Shown one piece after another: positions 6,208 to 13,734 of a DNA stretch of 15,452 bases (its first letter is position 1; every line of letters begins with the position of its first letter). The DNA is from Prevotella sp. Lineage in GTDB: Bacteria > Bacteroidota > Bacteroidia > Bacteroidales > Bacteroidaceae. The translations under genes and the position numbers were made by a program. Where the stretch lies: assembly GCA_024681875.1 (NCBI GenBank), contig JAILAA010000112.1, positions 1-15,452 on the forward strand. The letters are read 5' to 3'. The notes under the pieces are model-generated. The model was not told where the DNA came from. It saw only the letters and a program-made list of their open reading frames with translations, and ran no database searches.

Positions 6208-7623
6208 CTTTCGGCTTGCTTCGGCGGCAAAGAAACGATGGCTAACGGCGGCGAGCTGACAGGTTCTGCCGGGCGCGCATTTGCTGAACCCGCACCTTAT
6301 GGCATGGTGCTCATCAAGCGCGGACACCTGAAGATGGGCATGGAGAAAAACGACTCGCTTTGGGGACGTCAGACACCTACTCGCGACATCAGCGTGGAGG
6401 GATTCTGGATGGACGACACCGAAATTACGAACTCCGAATACCGGCAGTTTGTCAGCTATGTGCGCGACAGCATCATCCGCGAGCGACTGGCTGACCCGAA
6501 CTATGGCGGCGATGAGAGCTACAAGATTGAGGAAGACAAGAACGGCGACCCCATCAAGCCCTATCTGAACTGGAAGAAAGCCCTGCCGCGCAAACCCAAT
6601 GAGGACGAGCAGCGCGCATTGGAGAGCGTCTACGTCACCAACCCCGTGACGGGAGAGAAGATGCTTGATGCCAGTCAGATGAACTACCGCTATGAGATAT
6701 ACGACTACACTGAGGCAGCTATGCGCCGCAACCGCCTCAATCCCGAAGAGCGTAATCTGAATACTGACATTACCGTCGACCCCAACGAGAAAGTGTGGAT
6801 TTCGAAGGACACTGCCTACATCAACGACGAGGGCAAGATTATCCGCGAAACCATCAACCGTGAGTTAAGCGGTCCTTGGGACTTCCTCAATACTTATATT
6901 ATTAATATATATCCCGACACAACCTGCTGGGTGAACGACTTCCCCAACTCAGACAACGAGATGTATATGCGCAACTACTTCTCCAACGTCGCTTACAACG
7001 ACTATCCCGTGGTGGGCGTTACCTGGGAGCAGGCCAATGCCTTCTGCGCATGGCGCACTGAATTCCTGCTGAAAGGCCTCGGTCCTGCCGCACGCTTCGT
7101 GCAGCGCTACCGCCTGCCGACAGAGGCGGAATGGGAATATGCCGCACGCGGCAAACAGCAGAACGAGTTTCCATGGGAGAACGAGGATGTAGCAAGCGGC
7201 AAGGGATGCTTCTTTGCCAACTTCAAGCCTGACAACGGAAACTATACGAAGGACGGCAATCTCATCACCTCCAAGGTGGGCATCTACAGCGCTAACAGCA
7301 ACGGATTGTTCGACATGGCAGGCAATGTGGCCGAATGGACTTCGACTATCTACACTGAGGCAGGCGTTGACGCCATGAACGACATCAACCCGCAGCTGAA
7401 ATACAATGCCGCCAAGGAAGACCCCTACCGCCTGAAAAAGAAGAGTGTGCGCGGCGGCTCGTGGAAAGATCCCGAGAGCTATATCCGCTCGGCTTGGCGC
7501 AGCAGCGAATATCAGAACCAGCCTCGCTCCTACATCGGCTTTCGCTGCGTCCGCAGCCTCGCCAACACCTCTAGCGAGAAGGCCAAGCCCGTGAAAGCCA
7601 GCACTAAAAAGCAAAGGAAATAA
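6115..7623 (+). CDS. gldK: Type IX secretion system lipoprotein GldK/PorK
   Basis: A 502-aa lipoprotein. The signal peptide has a basic start (MMKSKRMRKEAGKR), a hydrophobic core and the lipobox LSAC with Cys35. The rest is a formylglycine-generating-enzyme-like (FGE-sulfatase) fold, typical of GldK: MVLIKRGHLKMG, EGFWMDDTEITNSEYRQFV, YPVVGVTWEQANAFCAWR, RLPTEAEWEYAARG, NGLFDMAGNVAEWT, VRGGSWKD and IGFRCVRS at the end. In the T9SS it forms, with GldN/PorN, a large periplasmic ring attached to the outer membrane; no enzyme activity is expected. The ATG at 6115 (or 6118) follows an A-rich leader (TATAAAAAAAAGAAT); the earlier in-frame ATG at 6082 is inside a repeat and would lengthen the basic region. 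It lies 59 nt after porP and 38 nt before gldL. Confidence 0.95.
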   Translation: MMKSKRMRKEAGKRVVQKAFLIFSLSSFLIFLSACFGGKETMANGGELTGSAGRAFAEPAPYGMVLIKRGHLKMGMEKNDSLWGRQTPTRDISVEGFWMDDTEITNSEYRQFVSYVRDSIIRERLADPNYGGDESYKIEEDKNGDPIKPYLNWKKALPRKPNEDEQRALESVYVTNPVTGEKMLDASQMNYRYEIYDYTEAAMRRNRLNPEERNLNTDITVDPNEKVWISKDTAYINDEGKIIRETINRELSGPWDFLNTYIINIYPDTTCWVNDFPNSDNEMYMRNYFSNVAYNDYPVVGVTWEQANAFCAWRTEFLLKGLGPAARFVQRYRLPTEAEWEYAARGKQQNEFPWENEDVASGKGCFFANFKPDNGNYTKDGNLITSKVGIYSANSNGLFDMAGNVAEWTSTIYTEAGVDAMNDINPQLKYNAAKEDPYRLKKKSVRGGSWKDPESYIRSAWRSSEYQNQPRSYIGFRCVRSLANTSSEKAKPVKASTKKQRK

Positions 7624-7661
7624 ATAGTAAATCGAAAATCCGTAAATTGTAATTAACAGCG

Positions 7662-8621
7662 ATGACCAAATACAGCAAATTCAATCCCATCTATCGCCTG
7701 CAGAAATGGCTCGACAGCGTGCCTGGGCAGACATTTATGAACTACGCCTATAGTTGGGGCGCATCTATCGTCATCCTTGGCGCACTGTTCAAGCTCACCC
7801 ACCTGCCAGGTGCCAACACCATGCTGTTCCTCGGCATGGGCACTGAGGTGCTGGTATTCTTTATCGCAGGCTTCGACCGTCCCTTCGACAAGACCGAGGA
7901 AGGTAAGGAACTGCCGACACATGTGTCCATTGAAGGTGCAGAGGACGAGGGCGTTGCTGTTTCCGGAGTATCAGGAATGTCCGGCGGCACCATCATCATC
8001 GGCGGTGGCGGCTCAACGGAGAACGTTGGCGGCGAAGGCCTCTCCGAGGGAGCAGAAGGCGTCAGTGGCGGTATCATCAGCGGTGGTGGCGTCATTGGTG
8101 GCGGCGGTTATGTCGGCGGTGGTTATGCCGGCGGCTATGGCAGCGGTGTTGCCGGCGAAGGCGAGGAGGGAGCTCCTGCCGAAGGCTTCATGCCTGGCGA
8201 AGGCGGAAGTGCCGTGCCAGTTAGCGGCGGTATCATCGGCGGCGGCATCATCGGCGGTGTGGCAGCTCCACAGCAGCCTGAACTGCCCGACATCGACGCC
8301 GAAGAGATGGAGGAAGCTACGCAGAACTATGTGGAGCAGTTGAAGAGCCTCACCGAGACACTGAAGAAGGTCAGCGAACAGAGCGAGCGCCTGACCCGCG
8401 ACAGTGAGGAGATGGAGAACCTCAACCGCACACTTACCGGCATCTGCAAGGTCTATGAGATGCAGTTGAAGGGCGCCAGCCAGCAGATAGGCACCATCGA
8501 CCAGATTAACGAGCAGTCGAAGCGCATGGCTGAGCAGATTGCCGAGCTGAACAAGATCTATACCCGCATGATTGAGGCCATGACCGTGAACATGCCTAAA
8601 ATAAACAACAATGGCAATTAG
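7662..8621 (+). CDS. gldL: Type IX secretion system inner-membrane motor protein GldL/PorL
   Basis: A 319-aa protein with two N-terminal membrane helices (about 28-46 and 51-70) joined by a tight turn (FKLTHLPGANTM), the GldL signature. Charged residues in the helices, Lys44, His47 and Glu62 (GMGTEVLVFF), match the positions known to matter for proton-driven motor action in the family. With GldM it forms the 5:2-type rotary motor that powers export. After the helices comes an exceptional Gly-rich stretch (about 100-200), then a coiled-coil-like cytoplasmic tail (about 214-312; QLKSLTETLKKVSEQSERL). Its last 11 nt overlap gldM in another frame, suggesting translational coupling. Confidence 0.95.
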   Translation: MTKYSKFNPIYRLQKWLDSVPGQTFMNYAYSWGASIVILGALFKLTHLPGANTMLFLGMGTEVLVFFIAGFDRPFDKTEEGKELPTHVSIEGAEDEGVAVSGVSGMSGGTIIIGGGGSTENVGGEGLSEGAEGVSGGIISGGGVIGGGGYVGGGYAGGYGSGVAGEGEEGAPAEGFMPGEGGSAVPVSGGIIGGGIIGGVAAPQQPELPDIDAEEMEEATQNYVEQLKSLTETLKKVSEQSERLTRDSEEMENLNRTLTGICKVYEMQLKGASQQIGTIDQINEQSKRMAEQIAELNKIYTRMIEAMTVNMPKINNNGN

Positions 8622-10170
8622 GAAAAGACCCGTATCTCCGCGCCAGAAGATGATCAACCTGATGTACGTCGTGTTGATGGCTATGCTGGCATTGAACGTC
8701 TCCAACGAGGTGCTCAACGGCTTTGCCATCGTGCAGGAAAGCCTTAACCGCACTACTGAGAACGCTACGCAGGAGAACCAGGTCATCTATGACGATTTTG
8801 AGCAGCAGATGGCGGCCAATCCGCAAAAGGTAAAGGAATGGTACGATAAGGCGATGTTGGTGAAGGAGATGAGCCAGAAGCTCTACAGCCTCGCTTCTGA
8901 GCTGAAGACGGCCATTGCTCGTGAAGCCGACGGCGAGAACGGTAATGCTGATAGTCTGCAGAACAAAGAAGACCTGGAAGCCGCTAACCAGATTATGCTT
9001 GCTCCGGGACGTGGACGCGGCGAGGAACTGAAGAAGGCTATCGATGCTTACCGGGAAGGCATCCTCGCCATGATAACTGATTCGGTGAAGAAGGAGCATA
9101 TAGCCAGCGACCTCACCACTGAGGTGCCCAGCGGTATCCTCGGCAAGAACTGGCAGGAATACATGTTCGAGGCCATGCCTGCCGTGGCAGCCGTCACCAT
9201 GCTGACCAAGCTGCAGAACGACGTACGTAATGCTGAGAAAGAAGTACTCCATACACTGGTGCAGAACATTGACGTGAAGGATATCCGCGTGAACTTGCTT
9301 GATGCCTTCGTCATCCCCAATTCGCAAACCATTGTGCAGGGCGACCGTTTCTCTGCCCGCATCGTCATGGCCGCTATTGACACGACACAGGTGCCGGAGA
9401 TTTACATCGGCGACCGTAAGGTGGAGCTGCCTGATAATGTATATGAGACGGTGTGCAACCGTACTGGCGACTTTACGCTTAGTGGCTACATCCAGACCAT
9501 CAATGGCAATGGCGACCCCATCAAGCGAGAGTTTACACAGAAATATACTGTTGTGGAGCCCAGTGCCACCGTCAGTGCAGACCTCACCCGTATGCTCTAC
9601 GCCGGCTATGCCAACCCCATCAGCGTGTCGGTGCCGGGCGTTCCCTTGAACAAGATTTCGGCCTCAATGACCAACGGAACGCTGACGCCCAACGGCGCTG
9701 GCAAGTACATTGCCCATCCCACGAAGATTGGGCAGGATGCTGTCATCACTGTGACGTCGACAAACACGGGACGTCCGCAGACCATGGGCACGTTCACGTT
9801 CCGCGTGAGGAAACTGCCCGATCCTACTCCCTATATAGACATCACTGACGAAGGTGGTAACCCCGCACGCTTCAAGGGCGGCAACATGGCCAAGGGTAGC
9901 CTCATGGCTGTAGAGAGCATTGGCGCCGCCATCGACGACGGCATCCTCGATATCGGTTTCCGTGTGCAGTCGTTCGAAACTGTTTTCTTTGACAACATGG
10001 GCAATGCGAAACCGTTGGCCAGCGACGGCGCACATTTCTCCGCCGCCCAAAAAGACCAGTTCCGCAAACTTAACCGTGGCCGCCGCTTCTACATCTCGCG
10101 CGTCGTTGCGGTCGGTCCTGACGGCATCGAGCGCACTTTGTCAGCCGCGATGGAAATCAAGGTACAGTGA
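8611..10170 (+). CDS. gldM: Type IX secretion system motor protein GldM/PorM
   Basis: A 519-aa protein matching GldM in length and layout: a short basic cytoplasmic N-terminus (MAIRKRPVSPRQKM), one membrane helix (about 15-31; INLMYVVLMAMLALNVS) and a long periplasmic part with a helical first domain (about 35-225) and later beta-rich domains (AGYANPISVSVPGVPLNKIS, VRKLPDPTPYI). In the T9SS a GldM dimer sits inside the GldL pentamer and passes torque across the periplasm to the GldK/GldN ring. The start overlaps the end of gldL by 11 nt; gldN follows after 48 nt. Nothing unusual was seen in the protein itself. Confidence 0.95.
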   Translation: MAIRKRPVSPRQKMINLMYVVLMAMLALNVSNEVLNGFAIVQESLNRTTENATQENQVIYDDFEQQMAANPQKVKEWYDKAMLVKEMSQKLYSLASELKTAIAREADGENGNADSLQNKEDLEAANQIMLAPGRGRGEELKKAIDAYREGILAMITDSVKKEHIASDLTTEVPSGILGKNWQEYMFEAMPAVAAVTMLTKLQNDVRNAEKEVLHTLVQNIDVKDIRVNLLDAFVIPNSQTIVQGDRFSARIVMAAIDTTQVPEIYIGDRKVELPDNVYETVCNRTGDFTLSGYIQTINGNGDPIKREFTQKYTVVEPSATVSADLTRMLYAGYANPISVSVPGVPLNKISASMTNGTLTPNGAGKYIAHPTKIGQDAVITVTSTNTGRPQTMGTFTFRVRKLPDPTPYIDITDEGGNPARFKGGNMAKGSLMAVESIGAAIDDGILDIGFRVQSFETVFFDNMGNAKPLASDGAHFSAAQKDQFRKLNRGRRFYISRVVAVGPDGIERTLSAAMEIKVQ

Positions 10171-10190
10171 TGGCCTACAGTCTAAATGAA

Positions 10191-10302
10191 AAATGATAAA
10201 TGATAAAGAACAAATAAAATGAAAAAGATAATGAATATGGATATAAAGAACAGATGGATGATGATGATAGGTTTGTCATTTGTCATTTGTCATTTATCAT
10301 TT
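10191..10302. repeat. Inverted repeat straddling the gldN start
   Basis: AAATGATAAATGATAAA (10191-10207) pairs with TTTGTCATTTATCATTT (10286-10302): 17 bp with 13 perfect pairs at the outer end and one G-U in RNA. The right arm is the end of a 7-bp-type array (TTTGTCA repeated, 10272-10303). The gldN ATG (10219) lies in the 78-nt loop, and the right arm encodes the signal-peptide core. Confidence 0.85.
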
Positions 10303-11307
10303 AGCGAAGCGCAAGCCCAGCCGCGTCAGCGCCGCAGCCAGCAGACACAGCAGCAGACGCAGCAGGCGCAGCAACAGCAGCAGACGCAGCAGGGGGGCAT
10401 GACGCAGCGTATGCGCATACAGTATCCTACGGCTGTGGACATGCCGGAGGATGTGGTGTGGCGCCGCGACATCTACCGTGAGATAGACCTGACGCAGGAG
10501 GAGAACGCCGGACTCTACGATCCTGTGGAGCCGCAAGGCCGCCGTATGAATTTGTTTACCTACGTGTTCAAGTTGGCGCTAAACAGTTATATTCCAGTCT
10601 ATGAATACAATCTGGACGGCAACGAGGTGTTGGAGGCTTCAGCAAAGGTAGACATGAAGAGCATACTCGACAACTACCATATCTATTACACTGAGGAGGG
10701 CGGCAAAGTCAAGGTCGACAACAGCGACATTCCGTCGGCAGAGGTGAAAATGTATTACCTGAAGGAGTGCGCCTATTACGACCAAGCCAACTCGTCGTTC
10801 CATATCAAGCCTATCGCCTTCTGTCCCGTCATGGTGCGTGAAGACGATTTTGGTGGCGAATCGGCTAAGTACCCGTTGTTCTGGGTCAAGTACAGCGACG
10901 TAGAGCCTTATCTCAGTCGCCAGTCCATCAAAGTGAGCGACATTAATGACGCTGCACAGATGAACTTGGATGACTATTTCACGCTTAACAAATACCGCGG
11001 AAAGATTTACAAGACGGCTAACCGCCTTGGCCGTACACTGGCGCAGGCAGCCGATGGCGACACTGCGAAACTGTCGACGGAGCAGCGTCGTATCGAGGCA
11101 GAATTGAACGCTTTCCGTATGCGTATTTTCGGCGACCCTGCGCGCAAGGACTCTCTTGACAGCATTGCCGCTGCCGACCCGAAGGCAGCTAAGGCTGCGC
11201 GTCAGTCGAAGAAGCGCGAGCGCAGTAGCCGCAGCGAGCGTGCCAGTAGCAGCTCGTCTGGCAGTTCGCAGCCCGCACGCGTCTCCGTGCGCCGCGAAAG
11301 GCATTGA
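10219..11307 (+). CDS. gldN: Type IX secretion system ring protein GldN/PorN
   Basis: A 362-aa periplasmic protein. The signal peptide has an unusually long N-region (MKKIMNMDIKNRWMMMIG), a short core (LSFVICHLSF) and cleavage near AQAQ. A Gln-rich segment (about 35-60) precedes the conserved GldN body (about 70-285): MPEDVVWRRDIYREIDLTQ, ENAGLYDPVEPQGRRMNLF, YFTLNKYRGKIYKTANRLG. GldN joins GldK in the periplasmic ring of the T9SS. The C-terminal about 35 residues are Ser/Arg-rich (KKRERSSRSERASSSSSGSS), not part of the conserved core. ATG 10219 follows an A-rich leader (GAACAAATAAA). It is the last gene of the porPKLMN series. Confidence 0.95.
   Translation: MKKIMNMDIKNRWMMMIGLSFVICHLSFSEAQAQPRQRRSQQTQQQTQQAQQQQQTQQGGMTQRMRIQYPTAVDMPEDVVWRRDIYREIDLTQEENAGLYDPVEPQGRRMNLFTYVFKLALNSYIPVYEYNLDGNEVLEASAKVDMKSILDNYHIYYTEEGGKVKVDNSDIPSAEVKMYYLKECAYYDQANSSFHIKPIAFCPVMVREDDFGGESAKYPLFWVKYSDVEPYLSRQSIKVSDINDAAQMNLDDYFTLNKYRGKIYKTANRLGRTLAQAADGDTAKLSTEQRRIEAELNAFRMRIFGDPARKDSLDSIAAADPKAAKAARQSKKRERSSRSERASSSSSGSSQPARVSVRRERH
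10335..10392 (+). repeat. CAG-rich trinucleotide tract in gldN
   Basis: Repeated CAG, ACGCAG and ACACAG units encode a Gln/Thr/Ala-rich linker directly after the GldN signal peptide. In-frame copy changes would only alter linker length. Confidence 0.75.
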
Positions 11308-11340
11308 GGGTAGCGAGGACTGAGTGCACGCGATGCATCT

Positions 11341-12000
11341 ATGATGACGGTGACCCAGAAGCGACAGAAGGCCATTTGGCTGGTGAAGGCACTGATGGTG
11401 CTTTTATTCCTTCACATGTCGCTTGTCACAGTCTCAGCGCAGGTGCGCTTCGGTATCATGGGTGGCTTTCAGCTCACCGATATGCAGTTCAATCACGACG
11501 CCTTGAAGCCAAACAACCGCGTAGGCTGGTTTGCCGGCCCCCTACTGAAAATAGAACTCCCCGTAACGGGTTTGGGCATAGATGTGGCCACCCTTTACGA
11601 CCAGCGCGACCTGAAAGTTGAAGACACTGTGTTCAAACAGAAAAGCCTCATCCTTCAGGGAAGTGCCCGTTGTGGCGTGAGCCTTGGCGACGTGCTGGGT
11701 ATTTTCATGTTTCTAGGTCCGCAGTTCAGCTTTAATGTGGGCGATGACTTCACGCACTGGATAACCACGAAAGACGAATACAAGCAGTTTTCCATTCAGG
11801 AAACCACATTGAGCGTCAATATGGGTGTTGGCGTCACTTTTGCCACGCATCTGGAGGGCACGTTGCGCTACAACTTGCCTGTTGGCAAGACCAGCGACTT
11901 TACATGGAACGAGTTGGGTGACCGGCTTGGCGAACAATCGTGGCACCATGCCAAGTCGCGTACAAACGCATGGAGCGTCGCCGTGACGTATCTTTTCTAA
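11341..12000 (+). CDS. Small outer-membrane beta-barrel protein (PorT-like/porin family)
   Basis: A 219-aa protein with a signal peptide (hydrophobic about 12-30, cleavage after VSA-Q) and then about eight short amphipathic strands, ending in an aromatic residue (WSVAVTYLF) as outer-membrane barrels do. The strand pattern (VRFGIMGGFQLTDMQF, GWFAGPLLKIELP, GIDVATLYDQRD, GVGVTFATHLEGTLRYNLP) fits the OMP beta-barrel_2/PorT-like group. It starts 33 nt after gldN without a visible promoter or terminator, so it is probably co-transcribed with the T9SS genes. PorT itself is a T9SS factor, but membership of that exact orthologous group cannot be shown here. ATG 11341 or 11344 are equally possible. 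Confidence 0.85.
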   Translation: MMTVTQKRQKAIWLVKALMVLLFLHMSLVTVSAQVRFGIMGGFQLTDMQFNHDALKPNNRVGWFAGPLLKIELPVTGLGIDVATLYDQRDLKVEDTVFKQKSLILQGSARCGVSLGDVLGIFMFLGPQFSFNVGDDFTHWITTKDEYKQFSIQETTLSVNMGVGVTFATHLEGTLRYNLPVGKTSDFTWNELGDRLGEQSWHHAKSRTNAWSVAVTYLF

Positions 12001-12050
12001 GCAGTGCTGCCCTTTTCGCGTTCCTTGCTGTTTTGATAAAAAAAGCCAAT

Positions 12051-12074
12051 AATAGCCCAGAAAGTATGGCTATT
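12051..12074. repeat. Short inverted repeat upstream of the S41 protease gene
   Basis: AATAGCC (12051-12057) and GGCTATT (12068-12074) form a 7-bp stem with a 10-nt loop, 15 bp upstream of the -7 box. It could be an operator or a weak structure; there is no T-run, so a terminator is unlikely. Confidence 0.35.
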
Positions 12075-12088
12075 TGCGGAAAAAAGTG

Positions 12089-12096
12089 TAAATTTG
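12089..12096 (+). promoter_or_regulatory. -7 promoter box for the S41 protease gene
   Basis: TAAATTTG fits the Bacteroidetes -7 consensus TAnnTTTG and lies 20 nt before ATG 12117. No convincing -33 TTTG at normal spacing is visible; a TTTG 12 nt upstream is too close. Confidence 0.5.
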
Positions 12097-12116
12097 CGCT
12101 CGAAAACAGATTGAAC

Positions 12117-13730
12117 ATGAGAAAAAGCATCATATTGACAACAGCAATGAGCTTGCTGCTGACGCTGACAGCCTTTGCACAGCGTGGTAACGAATTGCAG
12201 AGACTGAGAAAGCTGAACATGGCCTGCACAGCCATTGAAGCCCTATATGTAGACACTGTCAATGCCGATAAACTGGTGGAGGATGCCATTCGCGGCATGT
12301 TGGAGAAACTTGACCCGCACTCCGCCTACAGCGACCCGAAAGAGACGAAAGCAATGAACGAGCCGCTGAACGGCAGCTTTGAGGGTATTGGTGTGCAGTT
12401 CAACATGGTTGACGACACGCTGATGGTCATACAGCCCGTGTCGAAGGGACCCTCGGAGAAGGTTGGCATCGTGGCCGGCGACCGCATCGTAGCCGTGGCC
12501 GACACTGCCATTGCCGGCGTGAAGATGTCGAAGGAAGAGATCATGCGACGCCTGCGCGGCCCCAAGGGCACTGTGGCACGGCTGAAGGTGGTGCGCCATG
12601 GTATCAGCGACACGCTGCGCTTCAACGTGGTACGCGACAAAATTCCCGTCTTCTCCATCGATGCCACCTACATGCTGAGGCCGGGCATTGGCTACATACG
12701 CATCGGCAGCTTTTCGGCAACAACCTACGAAGAGCTCCTTCAGAGTCTCGATAAGCTGAAGCAGCAGGGCATGAAAGACCTTGTCCTTGACTTGCAAAGC
12801 AATGGCGGCGGCTATTTGCAGGCAGCCGTCGACGTGGCGGGCGAGTTCCTGGAGCATGGCGACCTGATCGTCTACACCGACGGACGTTCCGTGCCTCACC
12901 ACGACTACAAGGCTGGCAGCAGCGGTGCCTTCCGCCAAACCGCTGTCACAGGCAGTGATCCGTTGCAGGCCAGTGAAGGCCGCATCGTAGTGCTCGTCGA
13001 CCAGTTCTCGGCCTCTGCCGCAGAGATTGTCACCGGCGCCATACAAGATCAGGACCGTGGCATCGTTGTGGGACGCCGTACCTTCGGCAAAGGCCTTGTT
13101 CAGCGGCCTATCGAGCTGCCTGACGGCTCGATGATACGCCTCACCATCGCCCATTACTACACCCCTTCGGGACGCTGCATACAGAAACCCTACGAGAAGG
13201 GCAATAAGAAAAGCTATGACGAGGATATCGTCAACCGCCTGAAGAGTGGTGAACTGACCAACGAGGACAGTATCCATGTGGCCGACTCGCTACGCTTTGA
13301 GACACTGCGCCTGCATCGCACCGTCTATGGCGGTGGCGGTATCATGCCCGACTACTTTGTGCCACAGGACACCGCACACTATACGCGTCTGCACCGTGAA
13401 CTTGCTGCAAAGAGCATCATCATCCAGCAAAACCTGCATTACGTGGACGATCACCGCAAGCAGCTGCATAAGAAATACACCACGTTCAGCGACTTCCAGC
13501 AGAACTATTCTGTGCCGCAGGAACTGTTGGACGCCGTTATCAAAGAGGGTGAGAAACAAGGTGTCAAGGCCAAGGACGAGGAAGAGCTACAGAAGACGCT
13601 GCCCACGCTCACGCTGCAGCTGAAGGCCCTCATTGCCCGCGACATCTGGGACATGAGCGAATACTATGCCATTATCAATGAGGACAACGAAATTGTTCGG
13701 AAAGCCATACAATTACTAAACAACGAGTAA
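12117..13730 (+). CDS. S41-family C-terminal processing protease (CtpA/Prc-like)
   Basis: A 537-aa periplasmic protease. A signal peptide (MRKSIILTTAMSLLLTLTAF, cleavage at AQ) is followed by an N-terminal helical region with LDPHSAYSDP, a PDZ domain (about 88-165; GIGVQFNMVDDTLMVIQP, GIVAGDRIVAV) and the S41 core (about 185-370): LVLDLQSNGGGYLQAAVDVA, DQFSASAAEIVTGAI with catalytic Ser300, and RTFGKGLVQ with Lys325 of the Ser-Lys dyad. The C-terminal about 165 residues are charged and helical. Such proteases trim or degrade envelope proteins; the substrate is unknown. The frame stays open upstream to 11940 inside the barrel gene, but ATG 12117 is chosen for its signal peptide and promoter. 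The next gene starts 4 nt after its stop. Confidence 0.94.
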   Translation: MRKSIILTTAMSLLLTLTAFAQRGNELQRLRKLNMACTAIEALYVDTVNADKLVEDAIRGMLEKLDPHSAYSDPKETKAMNEPLNGSFEGIGVQFNMVDDTLMVIQPVSKGPSEKVGIVAGDRIVAVADTAIAGVKMSKEEIMRRLRGPKGTVARLKVVRHGISDTLRFNVVRDKIPVFSIDATYMLRPGIGYIRIGSFSATTYEELLQSLDKLKQQGMKDLVLDLQSNGGGYLQAAVDVAGEFLEHGDLIVYTDGRSVPHHDYKAGSSGAFRQTAVTGSDPLQASEGRIVVLVDQFSASAAEIVTGAIQDQDRGIVVGRRTFGKGLVQRPIELPDGSMIRLTIAHYYTPSGRCIQKPYEKGNKKSYDEDIVNRLKSGELTNEDSIHVADSLRFETLRLHRTVYGGGGIMPDYFVPQDTAHYTRLHRELAAKSIIIQQNLHYVDDHRKQLHKKYTTFSDFQQNYSVPQELLDAVIKEGEKQGVKAKDEEELQKTLPTLTLQLKALIARDIWDMSEYYAIINEDNEIVRKAIQLLNNE

Positions 13731-13734
13731 AAAG

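Noticed and set aside
7777..8343. Plus-strand alternative frame of 188 codons inside gldL
   Set aside because: Shifted reading of the GGC-rich linker gives Ala/Ser/Val low complexity; no domain.
8013..8786. Minus-strand open frame of 257 codons across gldL and gldM
   Set aside because: It is antisense to the Gly-rich linker and coiled coil of gldL, giving an Ala/Thr/Asp-rich shadow. gldL and gldM are certain on the plus strand.
11940..12116. Upstream extension of the S41 protease frame
   Set aside because: It overlaps the end of the barrel gene and a promoter box; ATG 12117 gives a standard signal peptide.
12243..13277. Long open frame of 344 codons on the minus strand
   Set aside because: It lies wholly antisense to the S41 protease, whose domains and catalytic residues are clear. 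The antisense product has no recognisable motif or signal and is explained by GC-rich codon use.
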